NCBI GenBank assembly: GCA_008711295.1
Contig: VUYV01000146.1
Location: forward strand, 1,541,730 to 1,605,729
Length of the DNA: 64,000 nt
Origin: Anarhynchus alexandrinus
Lineage: Eukaryota > Chordata > Aves > Charadriiformes > Charadriidae
Direction of reading: 5' to 3'
In this document: piece after piece, positions 36,901 to 49,730 of the stretch
Layout: the number at the start of each line of letters is the position of its first letter
Numbering within the stretch: the first letter of the stretch is position 1
Program-made: the position numbers and the translations under genes
Notes under the pieces: model-generated
Seen by the model: the letters and a program-made list of their open reading frames with translations, nothing else
What the model was told of the DNA's origin: nothing
The model's database searches: none

Positions 36901-38161
36901 AGACTATTATTAGGTTCTTTTTCAGTGCTTACTAAAGTATGATAACGTGGGACTACAGAAATCTTCCATGTGCAAAAATACTTCTTAAAGTTCCTCTTCA
37001 GTGTCCTATTTTTATTTTTCTAATCCAACTTTAACCTTAAAATTCATTGACCGGAATGCTAATTTAGGTCATGGTTTTCATTAAACAATATAAATACACA
37101 TTTTTAATAATACCTCTCCAAAAATATGTCTAGCTAACGTTCAATTGAATAGGTATTTTGCACTTATTGATAAATGAGAATAGACAAATCGAGTCAAAAT
37201 ATTTATGGGTACTTAATAACAGTCACGAAACACACATGGAGCATGATAAAATGCACACAATCACTATTTGCAGAAGTCAAAAGTGCCTCAGGCAGAGTTC
37301 TTAAGCTCATAAAACTTCCTCAGAGGTTTGCCTGGATGACTCTAAGACAAAAGACGTGGTGCCTGCAACTGCTGACATTATGTGATGTTATTAGATGTGG
37401 TGTTTTAAACAATTTCTTTTTTGAGGAACACAGACTATCCTTTCAATGAGAAGACAAGCATAAAAGTGCCTCAAAGTAAAGAAATGAGTTAAGAATAGGA
37501 AATCCCTGACTGATTTAAAAGTCTTAAAGTATGATCTGAAAATAGAAGAGCAGGAGGACTCTTTTCTGTCCCTTCTGTTTGTTAGCCAATTTCCAACCTA
37601 AATTCCTTCCCAGTGTAGCAACAACTTTTTGATTGAAGCATGCTGGAGCTGCAGTTAAGATACTATAAATATTGTGTATGCAACATACAGCAGAAAAGGT
37701 GTTCCTGACAACAGCTTTGAATTATATTGAACAGAAAAATGCATTATTCTAGACAAAAAAGGAAAAAAGAAAAAAGCCTAACACTAAGTCTTACAAAAAC
37801 ACAGACAATTATTAGCTTTTAACAGGCAAACTCTACACTATGAGCACATCTTGAATAATTCCTGAATTACATTACTGAAGAAGGCACACCTTGGTATGGA
37901 AGCTGTCTTGAAGCTAATGCAGAAAGATCAGCATCTAATCTGTGCATGAAGATCAGGGAGTCAGCTTACTCAGTTGGCTACTGTGAAGTGAACTTGACAC
38001 AAAGGAAACTTTCAAAGGGGAGATTCTGGAATGATAATGTGTAGGAGGTAGGAAAAGGAGAGATTGCCTGATGAAGGGAAGTTCAAAAATTCTGTGCAAT
38101 CATGTAGCGGAAGGCTAGCTGTTACCATTCTTTTTAAATCAATAATTTTCCTGCTTTTTGA
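33983..38161. other. Unique AT-rich sequence, no gene recognised
   Basis: This contains an imperfect (CA)n tract at about 36592-36620 and no transposon signature. Open frames are short. Confidence 0.5.
36592..36620 (+). repeat. Imperfect (CA)n repeat
   Basis: Alternating ca/ta units (tatacacacaaacacatata, then cacacacaca). Confidence 0.8.
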
Positions 38162-38836
38162 TGTTCTCACTACCAAAAAAACCCACCAAACTTGAAATTT
38201 CGTGTTAAAATATTTATTAGTGCTGATGTATTACTTCTGCTGAACTTTCCATTGCTTGTTTTTAATTTTCCTGTTCTATCACATGCCAATACATGCCAAG
38301 AATTCACATCATACCTCCCAACACCTCTGTCCAGTACTTACCTATATATATGCCTCTTTACACCTTTAATAGGAGCAAATTCCTCTTTAAAATTGAAGCT
38401 ACACTGTGCTGCCTGGCAGAAAGAAAATACAGATTGTGCCTCGTGTCTCTTCCTCTCCTGCTATTCTATTTTTGCAAGCTGTGTTTCCCTGCTAGACTGC
38501 ATGAAAAAAAGAAAGCATCTGTATGAAGTGAGTGCCACTGAGCAAGAAACCCCTAAAAACACTGTACAAAACACTGTGAAACAAAATAGCAAAATTGTGA
38601 GAAGATTGAGAACAGAAAGGGAATTGTTGATAGGTGAAGAACAACATTCTTGTCTTACAAGCATTCTTTTCACTTGGGCCATTCCACAACATCTCCTGAG
38701 ATTGCTAAGTGTCTGCAAAGAGAAACTGCTTGTTATACAACTAAATTGTTTTCAAGGACTTCTCAGAAAGACTAAAAAATATTCTTTCTTCCTTGCTTTA
38801 TCCTTTTATGTCACCTCAGATATATTCCTTAGCTAA
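38162..38836 (+). other. Unusually long open frame (224 codons), no known homology
   Basis: The frame is free of stops from 38162 to the TAG ending at 38836 and is the longest in the window that is not a transposon. It does not start with ATG: the first in-frame ATG is near 38500 (CMKKRKHLYE), which leaves about 111 codons. The first third is hydrophobic (ADVLLLLNFPLLVFNFPVL), the middle is polar with a repeated NTVQNTVKQN, and the end is basic and hydrophobic. No promoter, CpG island or clear terminal splice site was seen. It could be an exon, part of a decayed element or chance. Confidence 0.25.
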
Positions 38837-39314
38837 ACTAATTTAATTGGGAGATGCTTTCTTTGGCCTCAAAAATAGGCAAAGATTTATTCCTTATTTT
38901 ATCCTGTAGGAATGATTTTGTTGACCTCAGTGAATAAACCATCTTCATGATTAAAACTGTAGTAACCTAACACAAATTAATGGAAACATCCACAATCATC
39001 AGACTAGTGAGACCTTTTACATTATAGCATGCTTAATCAAGAAGATGAGTATCGTTCTGGACCACTTGGGATTCTACACAAGAAATTCTAACTTGAGGAT
39101 GGTTCAGTTTTCAAGATAAAGTCAATGAAATGTTTCCTAGGCTAGTCATATTGTCACTCTGGTCTTTCTCTGTCAAACCTGTATTAAAAGCCGTACAAAC
39201 ATAGCGCAATTCCATTTCTGGTATCTCTGAGGACATAATCTCAGGTAGGAGAACTTACTCTTTCACCCATTAAGAATTTTTTCCATGCTCCTACATTTTG
39301 ACCAAGGTCCTAGT
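38837..39314. other. Unassigned sequence before the long CR1
   Basis: No gene or repeat is seen. CR1 similarity begins at about 39315. Confidence 0.5.
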
Positions 39315-41873
39315 CCTGTTACAGTGGGGGTCTGCTACAGGCCACCCAACCAGGAAGACCAAGCGGATGAGGCGCTCTATAGACACATTCAAGCAGCCTC
39401 ACGTTCACAAGCCCTGGTCCTCATGGGGGACTTAAACCACCCTTGATATCTGCTGGAGGGACAACACAGCAGGGCATAAGCAATCCAGGAAGTTCCTGGA
39501 ATGAGTCAATGATAACTTCCCTCTCCAAGTGATAGAAAAGTCAACAAGGAGAGGTGCCGTGCTGGACCTTGTTCTCACCAACAAGGAGGGGCTGGTGGGG
39601 AATGTGAAGCTCAAGGGCAGCCTTAGCTGCAGTGACCATGAAATGGTGGAGTTCAAGATCCTTAGGGCAGCGAGGAGGGTGCACAGCAAGCTCACTACCC
39701 TGGACACCAGGAGAGTAGTCTTTGGCCTCTTCAAGGACCTACTTGGCATAGTACCATGGGATAAAGCCCTGGAGGGAAGAGGGGCCCAAGAAAGCTGGTT
39801 AATACTCAAGGATCACCTCCTCCAAGCTCAGGAGCGATCCATCCCAACAAAGAAGTCAGGCAAAAAAAATCAGAAGGCCTGCATGGATAAACAAGGAGTC
39901 CCTAGACATTCTCAGAAAGAAAAATAAAGCTTATACAGAGTGGAAGCAAGGACAGGTAGCCTGGGAGGAATACAGAGAAATTGTCCAAGCAGCCAGGGAT
40001 CGGGTTAGGAAAGCTAAAGCCCAGATAGAGTTAAATCTGGACAGGGACATCAAGGGCAACAAGAAAAGCTTCTACAGGTACGTCTGTGATGAAAGGAAGA
40101 CTAAGGAAAATGTGGGCCCTCTCCAGAATGAAATGGGAGACTGGATTACCCAGGACATGGAGAAGGCTGAGGTACTCAATGACTTTTTTGGCTCAGCATT
40201 CACCAGCAATTGCTCTAGCCATACCACCCAAGTCACAGAAAGCAAATGCAAGGACTGGAAGAATAAGGAATCATCCACTGTCAGCAAAGACCAAGTTTGA
40301 GAACACCTGAGGAACCTGAAGGTGCACAAGTCCACGGGACCTGATCAGATTCATCCACAGGTCTTGAGGGAACCGGCAGATGAATTTGCCAAGCCACTAT
40401 CCATTGTATTTGAGATGTTATGGCAGTCTGGTGAAGTTCCTGCTGACTTGAAAAGGGGAAACATAACCACCATTTTTAAAAAGGGAAATAAAGAAGACCC
40501 AGGGAAGTACAGGCCAGTCAGTCTCACCTCTGTGCCCAGCAAGATCATGGAGCAGATCCTCCTGGAAACTATGCTAAGGCAGATGGAACATAAGGAAGTG
40601 ATTGGTGACAGCCAACATGGCTTCACTAAAGGCAGATCATTTCTCACAGCTTTGGTGGCCTTCTGTGATGGGGTTACAGCATTGGTGGATAAGGGAAGAG
40701 CAACTGACATAATCTACCTGGATTTGTGCAAGGTATTTGACACTGTCCAACACAATATCCTGGTCCTTGAATTGGAGAGACATGGATTTGACTGATGGAT
40801 CACTCGGTGGATAAGGAACTGGATGGATGGTTGCACTCAAAGAGTTGCTGTCAACAGCTCAATGTCCAAGTGGAAGCCAGTGACAAGTGGAGTTCCTCAG
40901 GGGCCAGTACTGGGACCAGTGCTATTTAATGTCTTCGTTGGTGACATCGATGTTGGGATTGAGTACACCCTCAGCAAGTTTGCCAACACCATGCTGTGTG
41001 GGATCAGTCAACACAATGGAGGGAATGGATGCCCTCTGGATTTACCTGGAGAGTCTTGAGAGGTGGGTCTGTGCAAACATCACAAAGTTCAACCAGGCCA
41101 AGTGCAAGGTCCTCCACATGGGTAAGGGCAATTCCAAGCACAAATACAGGCTGGATTGGAGAATGGATTGAGAGCAGACCTGAGGAGAAGGATTTGGGGG
41201 TGCTCATTGATGAGAATCTCAACATGAGCTGGCAACGTGTGCCTGCAGCCTAGAAAGTGAACTGCATCCTGGTCTGCATCAAAAGAAGCGTGGTCAGCAG
41301 GACGAGGGAGGTCATTCTCCCCCTCTACTCCACCCTGGTGAGACCCCACCTGGAGTACTGTGTCCAGCTCTGGAGTCCTCAGCACAAGAAGGATGTGGAG
41401 TCGTTGGAGCAGGTCCAGGGTAGGGCCACAAAGATGATGAGAGGGCTGGAGCACCTCTCCTGTGAATACAGGCTGAGAGAGTTGGGGTTTTTCAGCCTGG
41501 AGAAGAGAAGGCTCCAGGGAGACCTTATAGCAGCCTTCCAGTACTTGAAGGGGGCCTTATAGGAAAGATGGGGAGGGACTCTTTATCAGGGCATGTAGTA
41601 TTAGGATGAGGGGTAATGGTTTTAAACTGGAAGAGTGTAGATTTAGATTAGACATAAGGAAGAAATTTTTCACTGTGAGGGTGGTGAGGCAATGGAACAG
41701 GTTGCCCAGAGAAGCTGTGGATGCCCCATCCCTGGAAGCATTCAAGGCCAGATTGCATGGGGCTCTGAGTAACCCGGTCTAGCGGAAGGTGTCCCTGCCA
41801 ATGGTAGGGGGGTTGGAACTAGATAATCTTTAAGGTCCCTTCCAACCCAAACCATTCTGTGATTCTGTGAAAC
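39315..41873 (+). mobile_element. CR1 LINE, longest copy in the window (2.56 kb), inactive
   Basis: The copy starts inside the endonuclease (TVGVCYRPPNQ, then ALVLMGD) and continues with the endonuclease end (CSDHEMVEFKIL, frame 39529-39927) and linker (about 39930-40110). RT follows in frames 40322-40795 and 40823-41059, with [16 protein letters not shown], block [13 protein letters not shown] and block [16 protein letters not shown]. The RT end is read in frame 41257-41562 ([14 protein letters not shown]). The 3' UTR ends with two ATTCTGTG octamers at about 41855-41871. Block C should be Phe-Ala-Asp-Asp but reads KFANTMLC: both catalytic aspartates are lost and three bases are deleted. Stops (for example TGA near 40794) and frameshifts split the ORF. 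It lacks ORF1 and the 5' UTR. Confidence 0.95.
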
Positions 41874-42161
41874 ACCTATGGAAACAACTTAGTATTTCCT
41901 ATTTCACAAGACAAAATTCACATAGCACAACCCCAGAAAGACAAACTGACAAAATACTTGAAACAGCTATCAAAAGAGGAAACAACCTCAAAGGCCTATC
42001 AGTATCTTTAAGAAGATGTTACAGTTAACCCTGATCACACTCTCTTTTATAGCAGGAAATAATGTCCTGTCTAGGCAACATAACTCCCTATCTGCCAGGC
42101 AACTGTTAAGGATCACAAAACTCACCCAGGGCTGATTAAGGGTGTGGTAAGATGATAGTGA

Positions 42162-42203
42162 CACAAAAAGAAAGAAAGAAAGAAAAAAAAAAAAGAAAAA
42201 AAA
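42162..42203 (+). repeat. A-rich (GAAA)n simple repeat
   Basis: Four or more gaaa units merge into A-runs interrupted by single G. Confidence 0.85.
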
Positions 42204-45121
42204 CTTCAAATCTTTCAAAAACAAAACAAAACTGGCAGGAGAGAATTCAGTATATGGCATAGCTCCAAGTGAGAAGACTGAAAACCCCTAATTCTGAAAG
42301 TGGATGGGGCCAGGTACAGAGGGGACCAATTAATATGAACAGTTTAGACTGCACAAGAAGGTGAATATTTGGTTTAACAATTTCTCAATTCTTAAAAAAA
42401 AAGTAGAAGAAATTAGGTAGGTACCATGTAAAGTTGCATCAGTCATTCATTATAACCCTTAGAAGTAAGAGCTGATGTTAATCTTAGCTGAGCACTAATG
42501 AATCAACAAAATTCAAGGGATGCCATCTTAAGATATATTTTTCTTTGTTATAAAAAGAACCACGAAAAAGCATTTTTTGAAAAACCTAAGTTTAGCCACA
42601 CTATTTATGCATCAATTGTCTTTTATCAGTATTGTTATTGATTCAATTCTGTAGTGCTTCTTGGAAAAACAGAGTGAAAAGGCAATCTATGTTTCTGAAG
42701 ACAAACTTTCCTACAGCTGTACTGCAAGTTTTGCCTACCAGTAAGGCAATAATTCATTTTCTATTTTCTGTGCTTTAAGTAATTTAAATTTGTTGGTGGG
42801 GTTTTTTCATTTTCATTTTGTCTGCGGTTGGTTATTTTACAGTTTGGTATTTATTTTCTTTAAACTATTAGGCTCCAAAAAAAAAGTTTGAGCTGTTGTC
42901 ATTTGTCATTCTCTGTTTTATTCTAGTCATATTCATGTCTATTCAGTTCATACATTAGGATAATTTTCTGCTCAGAACAGCAACTTTCACACATCTTTGG
43001 AAGATGCGTAACAGTTAATTTATTTCCTTTGCATTTCAAATTGCTAAGTTAATACATATAAAATGTACTAAATTGACCAGTAATTATTATGGTGAAAGAA
43101 GAAGAGTCAGGGCTTCAGGAAACATGGGTCTGCTTTGTATGCAAATGGGCTAAGTAATAACATTAATTTTCCAGAAACAGAAACATCTCTTTTATAGGCA
43201 CTCAAGTAGCTGAAGCTATAATCACATGTTCTTTATATTCTTGTAAGAGTCACTGCCACTTGTGGTCACCACAAGCAATGGTTGATCTAGTCAGAGTGAC
43301 TGTAAGCATTGGATTTACAGGTTAACTAGAGAAATTTTGAAAATAAAACACGTGGAAATGTTCATAACTGCAGCCCTTCAACAGCAAGAGAACTCAGCTG
43401 TCAAGATCTGGTACACTAATATAAAGGCCTCTAGGCTGGATTGACAAATTCAGATAATGGAACTAAATAAAGAATACTTCATTCTTAGGAAATGTCAAAG
43501 CAGAACAGACTTATAAATTAAACAAACAAGCAAAACACCAAACCAGAGATACAATTGATTTTATCTTCCCAAAACTTTGTATAGTATACTTGATGAAAGT
43601 ATTTCCCTCAAGTGTAACTAGCAATAGGTATCCCCAAGCATAGGATGATGTAAAATGATTAGTTCAAAGAGTAAAACTCTATGTATCCTAACAAAGCAGC
43701 TAAATTCTCAGTTTAAAATACAACGTTGTGAATAGGAGCTTTCATCAAATGATTATGAATTGCAAGAAATAGTAATAGATGAAGATGGATAAAAGTGAGA
43801 CCAAAGATCCACGCCCACAAATATTTATAGCAGGAAGAGCATAAAAATTATCTTCTATTTAAAAGTAAGTGAGAGAAATTACACACTTCCTTATTCACTG
43901 TCCAACTTTTCCTCTAATGCTGGAGTTTTCAATGACTGAATTCTGGTCAGATCCAATTAGTGAAGTCAGACTGCACTGAGCAGTGCGGGTCCAGGATCAA
44001 AAGAACAGTAAGGAGGATGGAGTCTCATTTTCTGTATAATACCTGGAATAACGTCCCATATAATATCAGACAACTCCAAGGATGTGTATAAATGTGCATT
44101 CTTCTGTCACTCTCACTCCATTTTTGCCATAAAATATAGATATTATTCAAGAATGGTGTCAGCAAGAAAGTATTCTTTTTTACACCTGGTTTAATATTTT
44201 CCAGTTTTTTCTTCAGCTGTATTTGCAGAACATTACAAGAACATTTTCTATAATATTCTGCAAACTATTCTTCTTACTCTTCAATACTTTTTAAAAAGTT
44301 CTCTATTTTTAACTGATTTTATAAAAAAAAATAGTATATCAACATAATTATTTTCTCTCAGTTCTTTAATTTGGCTAAGATTTAATTTCAACAACTCAGC
44401 AAATTCAAGACAAAAAAAATCTACTCAATTTTAATTGTCTCAATGTGTGGTTAATTTATTAAAGATATTACGAAACTTCACTTGCTCATCAGTCATCCTT
44501 ATTCACTTGAGTCAGAATCTGCAGATGTTTCACATATTAGATTTTCATTGTTTCCTTTAGCATATAGGACGCTTAAAGATTAAATAGCAACTAAAAATAA
44601 ATATAAATTACTAACATTTCAAAAGTACCAATGATTGCAGTTAATTAAAAATAAAGAAAAAAAATGCATGTGACATTTTATTTTTTCTGACTGAGGGAAG
44701 AGGGAGGGAAAGCTACTTGAAGCTAATTGTCCAGACCGAGAACTAGATTTAAGTGTTGCCAAGGCGAGTCTCCCAAGCCCTTATGCAATATACAGGGAAG
44801 AACAGAGCGTTCCTAGAGTAAGATTTGTTACAGTGAGCATACTGAGTACTCAATATAAAACGTGGTTGTTAAATCCTAATGTTGTTCTCTCTCAGATTCA
44901 AGTTAAAGCCTCACTGTATCTCCTGGAGTCAGTTGCTTAAAACTACGAGCTAGCTGTCTACATCAAATCTTATAAAGGAGTGGCAGAGGTATAACAACTG
45001 ATACCAAATTCACTCTACTCGCTTGCTTGCTCACTCACTCACTGTTAGTTTCTCTCTCTCCTCTCCATTTACCACAAAATACAAATTGCATAAACAACCT
45101 CGAAATAGGGACCAGAATTCA
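42204..45121. other. Unique AT-rich sequence, no gene recognised
   Basis: About 2.9 kb with no open frame above 60 codons and no transposon signature. A short pyrimidine-rich run (ctcactcactcac, then ctctctctcc) lies near 45029-45065. Confidence 0.55.
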
Positions 45122-45483
45122 TTTCCCAGTATATAAAGGGGGCTTATAAGAAAGACAGGAAAAGACTGTGTACCAAGGCCTGTAGTGACAGGACAAGGCA
45201 CAAGAGTTTTAAACCAAAAGTAGATTTACATTGGACATATAGAAGAAATATTTTATTATAAGGGTGGTGAGACACTGGAACAGGTTGCCCAGAGAAGTTG
45301 TGGATGAACCACCACTGGAAGTGTTCAAGGTCAGGTTTGATGGGGCTTTGAGCAATCTGGTCTAGAGAAAGATGTCCCTGCCCATGGGGGGACATGTCCT
45401 GCCATGTCCTCCATGGCAGGGAGGTTGGGCTAGATGATCTTTGAAGGTCCTTTCCTACCCAAACCATTCCATGGTTCTATATC
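45122..45483 (+). mobile_element. CR1 3'-end copy
   Basis: The plus strand shows the RT end and 3' UTR: gggtggtgagacactggaac, aggttgcccagagaagttgtgg, ggggctttgagcaatctgg, then ccaaaccattccatggttct. The terminal octamers are mutated (ATTCCATGGTTCTATA). Near 45380-45425 the bases around gccatgtcc and catgg are reiterated, a local expansion not seen in the other copies. Confidence 0.9.
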
Positions 45484-46679
45484 AGCTGAATGACATAACT
45501 ATGGGGCTCCAAGATGTCATCTAGTGCATGACAACTCTTAGTAGACTGAGGAAACATAAACTCTTGTCTTTATGGTATCACTTTCAGAGCAGTGGAAAAT
45601 TTACCTGCTGCTTGGGACAGGTGTTCTGAAACAGAATTACATATCTTCTACCTATTTGTTTACTCTAATCAAACATGTATTATCAAAAATGCATGCAGCA
45701 CCCACCTCCTGCAACTGTGCTTTTAAATCATAGTGAATAAAGCTGTCATGTTTTGTGCTGATTCCAGGGTTAATAGGAATCAAGAAACTGAGAACACAGT
45801 TTCAATATTAGACCTTCTAAGTGGAAAAACTGTGTCTCCGCCGAGGTCTTAAACACAATGTGTGTGCTCACTCCTGCCTAGATGGCAGTCCCGCATACAT
45901 CCAGACACAGGACTGTAGGCCCACCAAGCACTTTAACAGGAAAAACTCATGTGTCTATGGACACAGTTCTGCAGGTGGTTTAAATAGAAGATTAAACAAC
46001 CAACATTAAATTATGAACATGAACACCAACATTAAATTGTGCATCAGATTCACATTATGGGCAAGTTCTTTTACAGATTTGAACCTGAGAATCAAATTCT
46101 TCTTATTGCACAGTTGCTATTTTATTTCTGTCTCTGAGGCTCATGGATAACGCAACACCTCCTTTTTCTTCTTAGCAGACTATTCATTTCATTCACTGTG
46201 CTTTTCTTATCTCCTGACTGCACTCCTCCTCTCTTCACTCTAGGAAAAAATAAATGCTACTGATTTCCTAAATAACCATTCCAAAAATATTGTTACGCAA
46301 AATGCTAACCTCTGAACTAGTTATGAAATACCAAGAACTCTTCACAAATATTTTATTAACTTACTTTTAATTAGCTGCTAAACTTTAAAAAATATTTCTA
46401 AAAACTCTATACTGACTGATGAAATAGAAAAGAAACAGAAAAACCCACAAATTTATAGACACTATTTTCAAAGTTCCGTAACTTTATCACATAATGTGCT
46501 TATTTTACAGGAGAAATACAACTAACATGGTCAGCAAACAGCATGAGCAGTATAGATTTAACTGTTAATCATTTTGAAGACCAAAACTTTTTTTAATTAA
46601 AAACCCATGTAGTTAACAGATTAACACTGTATTAAACAAAAAGTATGCTAACATACCTTAATTATGTCACATAAATCAG
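45484..46679. other. Unassigned AT-rich sequence
   Basis: No gene or repeat is recognised. A short duplication (accaacattaaatt at about 46001 and 46025) is present. Confidence 0.5.
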
Positions 46680-47190
46680 TCCCTTTCACCTAGATCACCT
46701 TGTCAACTAGAGCCTTCCTTTTTCCCCACCCTTAGTTCCCCCCATAAACATCCCATAATAAGTTCTGTACAATCCCAAAATGTTCTTCCCCTGCACCACA
46801 TAATGTGCCCCACACCTCTAGGTAGCAACCCCCCTCAGTCCAAGAGGTGCTCCAGCACTGACTCATTGTGATGTGTGTCACACCTGGAGATGAGAATTTC
46901 CTGGGACAGCCCTGGGAGGGACTGGACAAGGTGTCAGTTCCTTCCTCCAAGTCTGCAGTTTGGGTTTCCACCTGTGTTCCTCTGGGCTTGTGGCAATCGG
47001 CCTTTTATGGGCTGATGGTTCCTGTGGTGCACCTGGGAATAGCAGGGGCAGGGCATTATTTAGGCTTCCCTCTGCTTGCTATTGTCACTCTGTGCTCCTT
47101 TGAGTGTGTGCAGATGAGCTTCTATCACATAACCAGACATTTGCTTCCTATGGCAAGATTCTGCATCTGGACTTGTAACCAAAGATAAAC
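46680..47190. other. Locally GC-richer block of unknown nature
   Basis: Base composition rises clearly above the AT-rich surroundings. Both strands are open: plus 46868-47188 (106 codons) and minus 46732-46971 (79 codons). No domain, CR1 landmark or LTR ends were recognised. It may be a remnant of a mobile element I cannot name, or a regulatory or exonic segment. Confidence 0.3.
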
Positions 47191-49298
47191 TTCACCTTTA
47201 ATTTTGTTGCTTCTACAATTTCTGAGAGTTAATTGCTTTGAGAATAACACAACCATTTTACTACCCTTAGTGACCAAATTTCATCCCAACCAAAAACCAT
47301 CTCTACCAGTGTCTCAGTGATCATCTAGTACCACCCTGGAAAAGAATTAGTCACTTCTCAATTTACACACATGAGTTCTATTATCATGCTATTCATGCAC
47401 TTCTTTCCCAGCTCTTTCTGTTATGAAATTCTTTCCAGATGTCACAGCCATCCGCATTTGGTTTGAAATACTACCTGCAGAAACATGTGACTTGCAGGCA
47501 ATTACATTTTAACAGTCTCTCATTCCCACTAACTTTGTTCACTTTATTTCTCCTAAATGTTCATGGGTTTTTTCCTATCTCAGAGGACATCGCAACAAGC
47601 TGAGCTTTGCTGTGAATTTTGCCCTTGGCAGAACTCCAGCTTCCACCACAGGGATCCTCCATCCTTACCCTGATTCTTCCTTTGGCACAGTCAACTGCCG
47701 TCAACTACACACTATGTCAGCATAGTCTAGGAGTCATTTGTCCAGCCCCAAATCATATGCAAGTGTTTCATTTTCTACTAGTTAGGAAAGAAAACAATCT
47801 TCTTTTCAGTCAGCACAGAACCAGGAAAAATGTGGTGATCTGAAGTGAAAATTCATAGTCCTGAAAACTTTAGTTTTCCTTCAGAAACAAAATCTGTCTA
47901 TATTTACAGCTACTGCAGCCCACCAGTTTAGAAGAAATTCCGTAGGGAGATTTAAATCCCACCTTCTCTTTATGACACTCCTTACAATACGCCAACATAG
48001 GCATTCTGCAAATCATTCTTTCTTTGTTTTGCATTTTTTGCTGGCTACAGTCTAGAAAGAAATAAAACCTTTATATTGGGAGAAGTCATCATGGGAATTA
48101 TGCTATGGGCAGGAAGAGAGGAAATAGTTGTTAAATAGATTGGGGGGGCAGGCTGTAAGAGTAAAAATTGCCATATTTTTCTTTTAAAGTGGAAAGACAG
48201 TTTTAGTCTCCCTGACCTAATACATATAATTTGCTTCAACAATTTCCTGAAATGCAGGCCTTCTAAAATAAAGCCTCTTATGAATTGTGATACCTAAGAG
48301 TAGATTTAAACAACTTCAGTTCTTGGAGTACTGCACTCAGACCATATGAAGGATGGCTGTACGTGTCCATTTATATAAAAATTAAACACTAGCAACCTCT
48401 CCTGGGTTTCCTAGGTGACACAACGTTCACGTGTAATCTTGTTCAGGCTAAACATATGCCAGACTCAATATAGGACAGCAGGGCAGTTAGCACCTTACAC
48501 TACTTTTATCTTACATACTGACAAGCATCTGCAATTAATAACAACTTTACTCTTCTGTGCATATCCATGTGCAGGCGAGACTGGCTTAATTTGTTGTATA
48601 GACAGGAGGTTACTGAAAAACAAAAATGCGTGCACAGTATAATAAAACATTTTGCTTCCTCTCCTGAACCTAAAACTATATTAAATGAGCTAAACATTTG
48701 TTAGTGTGTAAATCTCAAACCTTCTTTAACCTTTGTTGTTCTGTGCTGTTGTTGTTACTGTTTCTACCATTGCCTCCAGCCAATTTTTTAAAAGTTGGTT
48801 AATAGGAACCTCTATTCAGAAAGTCTATTGAAACAACATGAACAATTAAGTCTTTTTCACGCATTACAAAGCAAACATTGCAAGCACTGTTGGCCCTCAC
48901 CATATGTAAGGTAATAATACCATTCAACAAAGCTGAGAACTTAGGTAAAGCAGAATGACATCACTGAGACAGAAAGCAGTGAGGGATAAGTAAAATAGAC
49001 ATGTTCCTAAAGGCCGATTAGCCATTAAAAGAACTTGAGAAAATATGGCTAGGAAGAAGTGTTGAGCAGTCAGGTTTATACATTCAGCTTCTTTTCATCA
49101 GCCTTTCTACAAAAGAGAAAAAAATATGAGCTACTGAAGGAGGAGGGGATGCATTCAATTTCAGACTAATTAAAAGTCATGAGTGACTGCTGAGTAAGGC
49201 TTAACCATGGAAGAAGATACAGGGAATAGATTGAGGCATTGTCTTCAGCAATTATAATCTCCTATGGCCTTTGCGCAGCAGGTTCAGTTTCCTTTCAG
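47191..49298. other. Unassigned AT-rich sequence
   Basis: Only short open frames; no repeat family is recognised. Confidence 0.5.
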
Positions 49299-49730
49299 GA
49301 GGAAAGAAGAACTATGGAAACATTTTGTGAAGCTTGTATATATGACTTACTGTTCTATCCTCCATTTAGTAAGGCCCAAGAAGATACTTTAAAGGTGCTT
49401 TTTCTTAGTAGAAAGTGGTATAAAACAGAGATCTGTGAATTCTTTTGTAAAAGGCAAAGAAGCTGTAAAGAGCCTGTTGCAATTTTAACCCAGAAAATGC
49501 CACTGCTTTTGAATAGCTCTAACTATTCAAAAAAGCTATTCTGGCTTAAGCTGTTTTTTTCTTTGCTTGTTTCTTTTCTTCCATTGTGGCCTACACCTTT
49601 GAAGGGATGGCTTTCAGCAGATTACGTGATCTATAGCAGGAGCTTGAAAAGTTTGAATGAAAGCTGCAAACCCCTATTTTTGCTAGCATGCGTCATATCT
49701 AAGGTCATGATCAAATTTATTTTCAAATAG
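49299..49730 (+). CDS. Candidate terminal exon with 138-codon frame, unrecognised
   Basis: A good splice-acceptor motif (ggttcagtttcctttcag) ends at 49298. Sixteen bases later an ATG (49314-49316) sits in favourable start context (A at -3, G at +4). The frame then runs 138 codons to a stop at 49730. The protein would be Cys-rich at the start (METFCEACIYDLLFYPP), with one hydrophobic helix-like stretch (KLFWLKLFFSLLVSFLPLW) and a second near the end. The frame is open upstream as well, to 49239. No domain or family is recognised, and no polyadenylation signal was noted nearby. Chance remains a realistic explanation. Confidence 0.2.
   Translation, partial: EERRTMETFCEACIYDLLFYPPFSKAQEDTLKVLFLSRKWYKTEICEFFCKRQRSCKEPVAILTQKMPLLLNSSNYSKKLFWLKLFFSLLVSFLPLWPTPLKGWLSADYVIYSRSLKSLNESCKPLFLLACVISKVMIKFIFK

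Noticed and set aside
40322..40795. 157-codon frame as a functional reverse transcriptase gene
   Set aside because: It is one fragment of a frameshifted CR1 whose block C has lost both catalytic aspartates.
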